A DNA stretch of 37,593 bases. It comes from CAZVCJ01 sp964625745. Its GTDB lineage: Bacteria; Chloroflexota; Anaerolineae; VGOG01. Of the stretch, positions 1-6,638 are shown one piece after another (the stretch's first letter is position 1; every line of letters begins with the position of its first letter). The stretch lies in assembly GCA_964625745.1 (NCBI GenBank), contig CAZVCJ010000016.1, positions 1-37,593 of the forward strand, read 5' to 3'. The position numbers and the translations under genes were made by a program. The notes under the pieces are model-generated. The model was not told where the DNA came from. It made no database searches and saw only the letters and a list, made by a program, of their open reading frames with translations.

Positions 1-1
1 C

Positions 2-49
2 GTCGTTGGTTTGCCGGGTCAGGAAGTGGAGGAGCGCCTGTTGGGATAA
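2..49 (+). CDS. C-terminal end of an unidentified protein (partial)
   Basis: The first 48 bases read VVGLPGQEVEERLLG followed by TAA. The gene enters from outside the window, so its family cannot be told. A strong terminator follows about 40 bases later, which supports this being a true gene end. The frame choice is uncertain because the other two frames are also open over so short a stretch. Confidence 0.4.
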   Translation, partial: VVGLPGQEVEERLLG

Positions 50-89
50 GCAGATTCGTTGCGCCTTGGGTAATCCCTGGAGAAATCAA

Positions 90-126
90 GAGGGGCTGGT
101 CAGGTGTTGACCAGCCCCTCCTTTTT
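90..126 (+). terminator. Rho-independent terminator
   Basis: A perfect 13-bp stem (GAGGGGCTGGTCA pairing with TGACCAGCCCCTC), a 5-base loop and CCTTTTT. It ends the plus-strand gene entering from the left. It also lies just past the stop of the convergent M20 peptidase gene, but that side lacks a good U-tract. Confidence 0.9.
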
Positions 127-147
127 GCTCATTAGCACATTGGAGGA

Positions 148-1329
148 TCATCCTGCTTCAAACTCCGCCCTAATCGCAGCCAAAAGGGACGGGCGAAGCA
201 AGACATCCACTGCTGTTGAGGCCAGGGCCTTGGCAGCGGCGATCATGGCTTGCTGCCCCTTCTCGGAGGCAGCAGCCTCGGCGAACTCGGTAGAATGTCC
301 TACCAGATCTTTGGGGCCGATGCTTAGATAGGGGTGAATCGCGGCGGTCACGTGGCTGACATTAGCCATGTCTGTTGAGCCAATTCCTTTCGAGGGGTCA
401 ATTTCATCAAAGTCCCAACCGAGTGCTTCCAGATTGGCCTTGAACGTTTGAGCCAGGGGCATGTTCGTTCGGAGTGACTTATAGGCGCCCTGCATTTCCA
501 TCTCAACCCTGGCTCCGGTAGCTATGGAAGCGCCGTGGGCGCAATTCTTTACCTTTTCCAGCAGTTCATCGCAGTAATCATCTTCCCTGGCCCGGATGTA
601 GAACAGGGATGCTGAATAGTCGGGCACGATATTAGGAGCGTCGCCCCCATGGGTGATGATCCCGTGGAGGCGAGAGCTTTCCTCTATGTGCTGACGCAAG
701 GCATTTATGTTTTGAAATGTTTGGATGGTCGCATCCAGGGCGTTGATGCCTTTCTCTGGAGAGGCGGCGGCGTGGGCGGATTTACCGAAGAATTCGATGA
801 GAAGCTTTCGACGCGCCAGAGCGTGCTTCCACAGCACGGTCTTCCCCGATGGATGGAACATCATGGCCACATCCACATCGTCAAAGACGCCGGCTTCTGC
901 CATGATGACCTTCCCGCCTCCCCCCTCCTCGCCCGGCGTGCCGATGAGTTGTACAGAACCGGGGAGCTTGTCCATCACCGCTTGCAGGCCCAGCGCAGCG
1001 CCCAGGCTGGCGGTGGCAATCAGGTTATGCCCGCAAGCGTGACCCAGCTTGGGCAGCGCATCGTATTCAGCGAGAAAGGCAGCAATGGGCCCCTCCCCCT
1101 CTCCAGAATAGGACGCACGGAAAGCTGTTTCCAGCCCCCCGATAGGCTTTTCCACCCGAAATCCAGCCGCCTCCGCCGTTTCAGATAGCCACTGCGAGGC
1201 CTGGTACTCCTCGAACTTGGTCTCCGGATGGCGGTGGATCCTCTCGGACAGGTCGATCAGCTTGGGCTGCAATTTGTCAACTGCTTCTCGGGCAGCCGAT
1301 TTGGTCTCTGCTATTATTGCCTCGTTCAT
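148..1329 (-). CDS. M20 family metallopeptidase / amidohydrolase (PM20D2-AbgB type)
   Basis: A cytosolic M20-clan amidohydrolase of about 393 residues, a usual length. Visible family signatures are RIHRHPE near the N-terminus, GHACGHN (metal-binding histidines), GTPGEEGGGG (catalytic glutamate) and MMFHPSG. EYDALPKLGHACGHN is typical of the ACY1L2/PM20D2 and AbgB branch, whose members cleave amide bonds of small dipeptides or aminoacyl conjugates. The exact substrate cannot be deduced. An upstream ATG at 1350 is in frame, but GGAGGG sits 5 bases before the ATG at 1329, so that start is preferred. It is followed in transcription by a terminator-like palindrome, and its upstream neighbour is the C45 hydrolase gene across an 80-bp repeat. 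Confidence 0.88.
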   Translation of the reverse strand: MNEAIIAETKSAAREAVDKLQPKLIDLSERIHRHPETKFEEYQASQWLSETAEAAGFRVEKPIGGLETAFRASYSGEGEGPIAAFLAEYDALPKLGHACGHNLIATASLGAALGLQAVMDKLPGSVQLIGTPGEEGGGGKVIMAEAGVFDDVDVAMMFHPSGKTVLWKHALARRKLLIEFFGKSAHAAASPEKGINALDATIQTFQNINALRQHIEESSRLHGIITHGGDAPNIVPDYSASLFYIRAREDDYCDELLEKVKNCAHGASIATGARVEMEMQGAYKSLRTNMPLAQTFKANLEALGWDFDEIDPSKGIGSTDMANVSHVTAAIHPYLSIGPKDLVGHSTEFAEAAASEKGQQAMIAAAKALASTAVDVLLRPSLLAAIRAEFEAG

Positions 1330-1343
1330 TTTCCCTCCTCTCT

Positions 1344-1432
1344 GTGTCATTGCGAGCGACCGTCAGGAGCGAAGCAATCTCCTCCGTCGTGGGCTGGAGA
1401 TTGCTTCGCCGCTGTGCTCCTCGCAACGACGT
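1344..1432. repeat. Dispersed palindromic repeat (GAAGCAATCTC family)
   Basis: The intergenic stretch holds inverted sequences: CATTGCGAGCGAC and GAAGCAATCTCC, mirrored by GGAGATTGCTTCGCC and CTCGCAACGAC. This is a widespread repeat type in environmental bacterial genomes that folds into one long hairpin. It lies between two minus-strand genes and has no coding content. Confidence 0.75.
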
Positions 1433-2485
1433 TTACATAGCTAACACCACAACCTCCCCTGGAGCCTGTACAGGGTGATCCGTGTATATGCGTAATTGGC
1501 GAGCATCCAGATCGAATAGAGCGGTGCAGAGGGTGGCGCTTTGATCTGGGGCGGTGGTGGTGCGATAGATGGGATATTGCTCGTCTGTTTGATCCCCCAG
1601 GATGGCCAGAACCTCGGCGGCGTCCTGACCCGGTAATCTTGCCAATCCGTGTTCTTGCAGCATTACCCTGGCCCGCTCCACACGCGCCCGGCTGGAGGGG
1701 GAGATGATCTGATCCACCTCGGCGAGCTCTCGATAGTGGTTGGCGTGAAAGTAAGCGCCGTGGATCTCTCGGACGCAGTGGTTTTCGGGCGCAACTTCGA
1801 CGAGCACGATGCGCCGCTCGGGGATAGAGCCAATGGTGTAGCTGAAACCCGAAGCTCGTCCTGGCACCGTCGCTCTCCCAATGGCGTCGTCCAGGGACCG
1901 AGCCTCCAGCAGGGAGCGAGCGATGAAATGCCGGCCCACGCCCACGCCGGCGTCCCGGGGCTGGACGTGGTCAACGGAGAAGCATAAGCCCTCGGCGTTG
2001 AAACCAAAGGCATTGCCGCAGAGGAAACCTGGATACGAAAGCGCGGTGAAGGCGGGCTTTCCCTCAACCCTGGCGTGGACAACGTACATGCTGCCTAGAA
2101 ACGTCGGCGAGCCATCCTCGTTGTGGCCTATCAGCGCCGCGCCGTCTGTGACCAGAGCACAATCGGAACACTCCTGCGCCTCTGCGCTTCGGAGGAAGGT
2201 CCGGTATTCTCCCCGCAGGTTAGTCAGGAACAGATCCTCAAATGGCCGCCCAGACCCCTGGGCAATCCCTTCAAGTTCGGCCCAATAGTCGGGATAGCGA
2301 ATCTGATGTAATTCCAAGAGCTGTCGGTATCTCGCCTGCCCCTCTGGGGTGTGATGGTAGGGCAGGGTCTGCTCCTGGAGGAAACGGTAGGCGTCGAGCG
2401 AGCGGTGAATCTGTTCGGCAAACCGCTGACCAATAGCAAAGCCAACTTCACGATGAGAACCGCTGGTCTCAAACTGTTCAATCAT
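1433..2485 (-). CDS. C45 family (acyl-CoA:6-APA acyltransferase-like) autoproteolytic hydrolase
   Basis: About 350 residues resembling the NTN-hydrolase family C45 (isopenicillin N acyltransferase-like). The segment SDCALVTDG followed by LIGHNEDG is the family's nucleophile region, with Cys109 as the likely nucleophile exposed after self-cleavage. Bacterial members act on amide bonds of small acylated compounds; the natural substrate is unknown. The start is ambiguous: TTG at 2488 directly abuts the upstream stop, and ATG at 2485 is next. GGAG lies 6 and 9 bases away respectively. The gene is directly coupled to the zinc-ribbon gene upstream, suggesting a two-gene operon. Confidence 0.82.
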   Translation of the reverse strand: MIEQFETSGSHREVGFAIGQRFAEQIHRSLDAYRFLQEQTLPYHHTPEGQARYRQLLELHQIRYPDYWAELEGIAQGSGRPFEDLFLTNLRGEYRTFLRSAEAQECSDCALVTDGAALIGHNEDGSPTFLGSMYVVHARVEGKPAFTALSYPGFLCGNAFGFNAEGLCFSVDHVQPRDAGVGVGRHFIARSLLEARSLDDAIGRATVPGRASGFSYTIGSIPERRIVLVEVAPENHCVREIHGAYFHANHYRELAEVDQIISPSSRARVERARVMLQEHGLARLPGQDAAEVLAILGDQTDEQYPIYRTTTAPDQSATLCTALFDLDARQLRIYTDHPVQAPGEVVVLAM

Positions 2486-2488
2486 CAA

Positions 2489-3193
2489 CTATCGCTCCAC
2501 GTACAGAATGCGCTCGCAGCAACCGCAGAGGATCAGTACTTTTCCTTGACGGGCCTGTTGCGCCTTGCTGGTGGGCAGGGTCACCCTGCAAGCCTGACAG
2601 AGCTCGCCTTCGAGGAGAGCTACCGCCCGCCCACCCCTGCGTAGCCGCAAATCCTCGTACAAAGCCAGGTCACTCGCCTCAATTGTCTTCAGTAGTTTGG
2701 CCCGTTTTGCTTTTAGTTGGCTCAGTCGGTTTATTAGCTCACTTTGTTCAGCGGAAAGCCGGGCCTGAGTTTCCTGCCACTCCTCCTCCAGGCGGGCCAG
2801 CCTCTCCCGCTGCTCCGTCACGCTGGCTTCGCTGTCCTCAACCTCGATCATCGTCTCCAACACTTGATCTTCGAGCTCGCCCTTCCTCCGCTTCAGGTAC
2901 CGAACCTCGTCCTGAAGATTGCCTAATTCCTTGGGGTTCTTGATGCGGCCGCTGTAAAGCCGATCCTCCACCGAAGCGATCTTGTTGTTCAGGCTTCGCA
3001 TCTCCAGTTCCTGGTCGCGCAGCTTCGTTCGCTGGCAGCTCAGCTTCTTCTCCCCACCTTGCAGAGCCTGCCGCGCTCGTTCCAACTCCTCATTCCCTTC
3101 TAAGATGGCTTTCACCTCTTTCAGGCGGCGGTTCCTCTCGTCAGTCTCCAAGTCAATGGTCTGCAAGCGATAGAGCGTCTCGGCCTTACTCAT
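2489..3193 (-). CDS. Coiled-coil zinc-ribbon protein (COG1579 family)
   Basis: About 234 residues. Roughly residues 5-175 are charged heptad-rich sequence predicted to form a helical hairpin. The C-terminus carries a C4 zinc ribbon, CQAC then CGCC, ending ERILYVER. Family members are thought to bind nucleic acid or act as small scaffolds, but no reaction is known. GGAGG 8 bases before the ATG at 3193 favours it over an upstream in-frame ATG at 3208. Transcription probably comes from the strong promoter at 3376-3404 through a short RNA and its terminator, so expression may need readthrough. Confidence 0.85.
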   Translation of the reverse strand: MSKAETLYRLQTIDLETDERNRRLKEVKAILEGNEELERARQALQGGEKKLSCQRTKLRDQELEMRSLNNKIASVEDRLYSGRIKNPKELGNLQDEVRYLKRRKGELEDQVLETMIEVEDSEASVTEQRERLARLEEEWQETQARLSAEQSELINRLSQLKAKRAKLLKTIEASDLALYEDLRLRRGGRAVALLEGELCQACRVTLPTSKAQQARQGKVLILCGCCERILYVER

Positions 3194-3216
3194 GATGGCA
3201 ACCTCCATGCTAAGCC

Positions 3217-3254
3217 AAACAAAAAGAGCCCAATGCCCAAAGGCATTAGGCTCT
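3217..3254 (-). terminator. Rho-independent terminator of the short RNA
   Basis: On the minus strand AGAGCC, a mismatch and AATGCC-type pairing form a 13-bp stem with one mismatch, followed by TTTTTGTTT. It lies between the promoter at 3376-3404 and the zinc-ribbon gene start at 3193, so it either ends a free RNA or attenuates that gene. Confidence 0.85.
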
Positions 3255-3370
3255 AAGCGTAATCAGCGCCCACGCACTCACCTGGTCCACCGAAGGCGGC
3301 AGGGTCAAAGCATACCGATCGTGTCTAGCAGTTGACTCCTTACGTATCAGGTACATATCTCGTTTCCCAG
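3224..3370 (-). ncRNA. Unclassified short RNA or attenuator leader, about 145 nt
   Basis: A perfect TTGACA-17-TATAAT promoter predicts a transcript starting near 3369-3370 and ending at the terminator at 3217-3254. No ORF of note lies inside. The middle can fold into a hairpin with CCGCC-TTC-GGTGG at its tip, flanked by ACCCTG and CAGGT arms. I compared it by eye with SRP, 6S, RNase P, T-box, TPP, ZTP and guanidine motifs and found no match. It could be a free sRNA or a cis-acting leader of the zinc-ribbon gene. Confidence 0.5.
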
Positions 3371-3375
3371 GGAGA

Positions 3376-3404
3376 ATTATAAGCCAGGACGCCCATCCTG
3401 TCAA
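3376..3404 (-). promoter_or_regulatory. Consensus sigma-70 promoter for the short RNA and zinc-ribbon gene
   Basis: Read on the minus strand: TTGACA at 3404-3399, a 17-base spacer and TATAAT at 3381-3376. Both hexamers are perfect. Confidence 0.85.
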
Positions 3405-3412
3405 ATAGCGCG

Positions 3413-3561
3413 ACCTGTGCAGTTAACCCTGAGCCTGCCGCAATTGACAAGACTTCGGAAGTCTCGAAAGCGCTCTGTCCAGCAATTCCTGGCGCGATTT
3501 CAAGCTGAATTCTGCCCTCAAAACGCCTGACGAAGACTTCCGAAGTCTTAACTGCACAGGT
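3413..3561. repeat. 149-bp inverted-repeat-bounded element
   Basis: The ends are perfect 14-bp inverted repeats, ACCTGTGCAGTTAA and its complement. Near each end is a palindrome, AAGACTTCGGAAGTCT at 3449-3464 and AAGACTTCCGAAGTCTT at 3533-3549. The element sits between two divergent promoters and does not encode a recognisable protein. It resembles a miniature non-autonomous element. Confidence 0.7.
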
Positions 3562-3576
3562 TGAAATAGCGGATTC

Positions 3577-3605
3577 TTGCCTTTTACAAGCTAGTGGGGT
3601 ATAAT
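3577..3605 (+). promoter_or_regulatory. Promoter upstream of surE
   Basis: TTGCCT at 3577-3582, a 17-base spacer and TATAAT at 3600-3605. The roughly 110-base leader to surE contains short repeats built on GTATTGCGTG and GGAATACGG that can pair. Confidence 0.7.
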
Positions 3606-3723
3606 CGCCTGGCAAACCGTACTGCGTGTTTCGTATTGCGTGAACGGAATACGGAATACGGCCTGACATACAGCATCAAGTGTAAGTTACCCTTACTCTG
3701 CCAAGAGGTCAAATCCTGGTTCG

Positions 3724-4488
3724 ATGAGTTTGCACATTCTAGTCACCAACGACGATGGCGTTGATGCGCCGGGGCTGTTGGCCCTTCAGAAGGCCCTCCA
3801 GAGGGTCGGCGAGGTCACGGTTTTCGCCCCCGATCACAATTGGTCGGCGGCTGGCCACACCAGGACCATGCACAAGCCCCTGCGACTGAGCCAAACGACT
3901 CTGCTCGATGGTACACTGGCCTACACCACCACCGGGGCTCCATCGGACTGCGTGGCTCTGGTCATCCTGGGCATCCTCGATCATCACCCTGATCTGGTCG
4001 TTTCAGGAATCAACCAGGGGGCTAACGTGGGCCACGACATCACCTACTCAGGCACGACAGCCGCAGCGATGGAGGCAGTCATCTTTGGCATCCCTGCCCT
4101 GGCAGTGTCCCTGGACTCATATCAGAGTCACGATTTTGCCTACGCTGCTCGATTCGCTGCCCGGCTGGCTAAAACCGTCCTGGAGCGTGGCTTGCCCCCT
4201 GACACCTTCCTCAATGTCAACGTGCCCGCTGTGCCCCAGGCTGAGATAGGGGGCGTCAAGATCACCCGGCTGGGCCAGCGTGTCTATCGCGACAGGCTGG
4301 TGGAGCGCCAGGACCCTCGCGGACGGAACTACTACTGGATCGGCGGTGAGCCACCTGGTGGTGTGCCCGAGGAGGGAACGGACATCTGGGCCCTGGCTAA
4401 CAACCATATCTCTGTTACTCCCCTCCATCTCGACATGACCGAGTACCAGATGATGGAGGATCTGAAGCAATGGGGATTGGAAGCGTGA
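3724..4488 (+). CDS. surE: 5'/3'-nucleotidase SurE
   Basis: 254 residues, a normal SurE length. The N-terminal VTNDDGVDAPG is the family's metal-binding DD motif. SGINQGANVGHDITYSGT and the AAMEA segment are the conserved core. SurE is a cytosolic divalent-metal phosphatase that dephosphorylates nucleoside monophosphates and other phosphoesters during stress survival. The start fits the family's usual M-x-ILVTNDDG opening; the ribosome site AGAGG is rather far away at about 15 bases. The next gene, ilvE, has its own promoter only 10 bases after the stop. Confidence 0.95.
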   Translation: MSLHILVTNDDGVDAPGLLALQKALQRVGEVTVFAPDHNWSAAGHTRTMHKPLRLSQTTLLDGTLAYTTTGAPSDCVALVILGILDHHPDLVVSGINQGANVGHDITYSGTTAAAMEAVIFGIPALAVSLDSYQSHDFAYAARFAARLAKTVLERGLPPDTFLNVNVPAVPQAEIGGVKITRLGQRVYRDRLVERQDPRGRNYYWIGGEPPGGVPEEGTDIWALANNHISVTPLHLDMTEYQMMEDLKQWGLEA

Positions 4489-4497
4489 GATGAGCTC

Positions 4498-4526
4498 TTG
4501 ACAGGAAGGGCAGGCAGGTCTATAAT
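4498..4526 (+). promoter_or_regulatory. Consensus sigma-70 promoter of ilvE
   Basis: TTGACA at 4498-4503, a 17-base spacer and TATAAT at 4521-4526, both perfect, followed 57 bases later by the ilvE ATG with GGAG upstream. Confidence 0.85.
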
Positions 4527-4582
4527 TCCAATCGCCAGCGCCAGGGAGGGCGCGGCGTCAAAATCCCGAAGGAGACAATGAA

Positions 4583-5497
4583 ATGACCAAGTATGCGTTT
4601 TTCAAAAGCGAGTTCGTGCCCATTGAGGAGGCCAAGGTCAGCATCATGACCCATTCCTTCAACTACGGCACCGGTTGCTTCGAGGGCATCCGCGCCTACT
4701 GGAACGAGGAAGAGGGGCAGCTTTTCGTCTTCAGGATGCGGGAGCACTACGAGCGTTTTCACAACTCCTGTCGTATCCTCCACATCGAGTTGCCCTACAG
4801 CGTGGGGCGATTGGGCGAATTGACCATCGAGTTGTTGCGCAAAGAGGGCTACCGGGCAGACGCCTACATCCGCCCCCTGGCTTACAAAGCCACTGAGGGC
4901 ATCGGCGTGCGGTTGCACGGCCTGGAGGACGAGTTCGCCATGTTCACTGTGCCCTTTGGGAGGTACATTGAGAAGGAGGAGGGGGCCAACGTCTGCGTTT
5001 CCTCCTGGCACAGGATCAGCGACAACGCCGTACCCGCGCGGGCCAAGATCACCGGCTCCTACATCAACTCCGCCTTCTCCAAGACCGAGGCCATGCTCAA
5101 TGGCTTCGACGAGGCTATCGTCCTCAACCCCAACGGCCACGTCTCCGAGGGCAGCGCCGAGAACCTGTTCATCGTCCGCGAGGGGAAGCTCATCACCCCG
5201 CCGGTGACGGAGAACATCCTGGAGGGGATCACCCGGGACACCATCATGCAGGTTGCCCGCGAGCAGTTCGGCCTGGAGACGGTCGAGCGGCCCATAGACC
5301 GCACCGAGCTTTACCTGGCCGAGGAGGCGTTTTTCTGCGGTACCGGTGTACAGGTGGCAGCCATCACTACCATAGATCACCGCCCCGTGGGCGCGGGCAA
5401 GCTAGGCCCCATCGTCGAGAAGCTGCGCAACTCCTACTTCGACATCGTGAAGGGCAAAGTAGAAGAGTACCGGCCCTGGTGTACTCCGGTGTACTGA
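4583..5497 (+). CDS. ilvE: Branched-chain amino acid aminotransferase
   Basis: 304 residues of fold-type IV PLP transaminase. FNYGTGCFEGIRAYW near the N-terminus, RPLAYKATEGIGV, and the PLP lysine region ARAKITGSYINS are visible, followed by GFDEAIVLNPNGHVSEGSAEN and ILEGITRDTI. It catalyses the last step of valine, leucine and isoleucine synthesis, or the first of their breakdown, using 2-oxoglutarate/glutamate. AAGGAG stands 9-10 bases before the ATG. It is expressed from its own promoter and is followed by a repeat-rich gap, so it is probably monocistronic. Confidence 0.95.
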   Translation: MTKYAFFKSEFVPIEEAKVSIMTHSFNYGTGCFEGIRAYWNEEEGQLFVFRMREHYERFHNSCRILHIELPYSVGRLGELTIELLRKEGYRADAYIRPLAYKATEGIGVRLHGLEDEFAMFTVPFGRYIEKEEGANVCVSSWHRISDNAVPARAKITGSYINSAFSKTEAMLNGFDEAIVLNPNGHVSEGSAENLFIVREGKLITPPVTENILEGITRDTIMQVAREQFGLETVERPIDRTELYLAEEAFFCGTGVQVAAITTIDHRPVGAGKLGPIVEKLRNSYFDIVKGKVEEYRPWCTPVY

Positions 5498-5545
5498 GAT
5501 GTAACAACGAATCAGGGAGAGTCACCGAATTCGATAAATCCTTGA

Positions 5546-5638
5546 ACCTGTCCTGAGCCGCGTCGAAGCCTGCCCTGAGCGTGGCCGAAGGGGGTGCGAT
5601 TTTTCAAGGCCCGCATCCTTCGACAGGCTCAGGATGCT
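5546..5638. repeat. Palindromic repeats of the CTTCGACAGGCTCAGG family
   Basis: CCTGTCCTGAGCC, CCTGCCCTGAGCG and a hairpin GCATCCT...AGGATGC around TTCGACAGGCTC. The same repeat family recurs at 9242-9285 (inside a gene), near 13655 and at 17151-17190. Confidence 0.7.
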
Positions 5639-5649
5639 TGTCATAATAC

Positions 5650-5718
5650 CACTACAACGGATTGGGAATTAAACGGATTGAGAGTAGAAGTCCGTTCCAT
5701 TCCGAATCCGTTGTAGTG
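5650..5718. repeat. 69-bp hairpin repeat (ACTACAACGGATT arms)
   Basis: ACTACAACGGATT at 5651-5663 is perfectly inverted as AATCCGTTGTAGT at 5705-5717, with further pairing inside (GGAAT/ATTCC and ACGG/CCGT). A degenerate single arm (CTGAACCTGTTGTAGTG) is seen near 15081. No gene lies inside. Confidence 0.7.
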
Positions 5719-5747
5719 TTTCGCTCAGCGCAGTAGGCAAGGATTCT

Positions 5748-6584
5748 ATGGTATTTAAACCTCGAAGGTCTACCGGCATCCTGGCGGGCATCGCTATTAT
5801 CATATCCTTATTGGCGCTCGATGTGCTGCTGCTTTCTCACCTCAGGCAGAGCCAGATCAGCCTTGTTTTCTTCATCTTCGCTCTGCTGGTTATCCTCAGT
5901 CTCCCCCTGCTGACCCTGTTGGGCTACCTGGTTTACGGCTTATTCAATCTGCGCTACCAGTTGCATCGCAACGCCTTGACCATCGTCTGGGGGACGACCC
6001 GGCACATCATCCCCATGGGCAGCATCCGGGAAGTGGTGCGGGGCGAGGATGTGGGGGACGAGATCAAGGTAAGGGGGATAAGGTGGCCGGGCTACATGCT
6101 GGGGCTTGGTCAGATTGAGGGAATTGGGCGCACCCTTTTCTACGCCACCGAGCCTGTAGCCGGGCAACTTCTGGTGGTCACTCCCGCCGTGGCCTACGGC
6201 ATCTCCCCAGCCGACGCCGATGGCTTTCTCGACGCCTTCGAGATCCGGCAGCAAATGGGGCCCATCCAGCTTTTGCCCTATGAGCACCACCAGCCTGGCT
6301 TCCTGACCTGGCCCATCTGGGGGGATCGCCTGGCCCATCTGCTTCTCGCCCTTAGCGCAGGGGCCAATTTGGTCCTGTTCGCCTATCACTGTTGGCGCTA
6401 CCCCGCTCTGGGTCAGGCTGATGCGTTCGGATTGCCAGCCATCGGCCTGGTGGCCCTGATAGCCAATTCCAGCCTGGGTATTCTCATTCACAGCCGGCAG
6501 AGAGTGGGTGCCTACCTGCTCTGGGGGGGTGCAATCGCCGTCCAGCTCCTCTCCTGGCTGGTAGCTCTCAACATCATCGGCTGA
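5748..6584 (+). CDS. Membrane protein with bacterial PH-like domain
   Basis: 278 residues. Two membrane helices are predicted near residues 11-32 and 41-65. A soluble domain of about residues 70-165 (YQLHRNALTIVWGTTR, then IPMGSIREV, YATEPVAGQLLVVTPAVAYGISPAD) resembles bacterial Pleckstrin-homology-like domains of the bPH_5 type. Further hydrophobic helices follow around 196-220, 224-245 and 250-275. Function is unknown; PH-like membrane proteins of this kind are poorly characterised. The ATG is preceded by AAGGA. The next gene, a helicase, follows after 54 bases that hold a GC-rich palindrome. Confidence 0.75.
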   Translation: MVFKPRRSTGILAGIAIIISLLALDVLLLSHLRQSQISLVFFIFALLVILSLPLLTLLGYLVYGLFNLRYQLHRNALTIVWGTTRHIIPMGSIREVVRGEDVGDEIKVRGIRWPGYMLGLGQIEGIGRTLFYATEPVAGQLLVVTPAVAYGISPADADGFLDAFEIRQQMGPIQLLPYEHHQPGFLTWPIWGDRLAHLLLALSAGANLVLFAYHCWRYPALGQADAFGLPAIGLVALIANSSLGILIHSRQRVGAYLLWGGAIAVQLLSWLVALNIIG

Positions 6585-6589
6585 GCGCT

Positions 6590-6625
6590 CACCCCTCCCT
6601 CGCAGGGAGGGGACAGGGGAGGGTT
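6590..6625. repeat. GC-rich palindrome (CCCTCCCT family)
   Basis: CCCCTCCCT and AGGGAGGGG form a hairpin, followed by GGGGAGGGTTG. It could slow transcription, but there is no U-tract. A related but longer copy lies in frame inside the last gene of the window (36816-36893). Confidence 0.6.
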
Positions 6626-6638
6626 GATTTAATAAGAG

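Noticed and set aside
3224..3370. Known RNA class for the short RNA (SRP, 6S, RNase P, T-box, TPP, ZTP)
   Set aside because: None of the conserved core motifs of these families is present by eye.
3340..3669. 109-residue frame upstream of surE
   Set aside because: It runs through a promoter and the inverted-repeat element, so it is not a plausible protein.
3664..3723. tRNA-like ending (GGTCAAATCCTGGTTCGA) before surE
   Set aside because: Only a T-arm-like stretch is visible; no acceptor stem or anticodon arm pairs with it.
4520..5380. 286-residue open frame antisense to ilvE
   Set aside because: It is a frame shadow of a clear ilvE gene in GC-rich DNA; its residues show no domain and it has no ribosome site.
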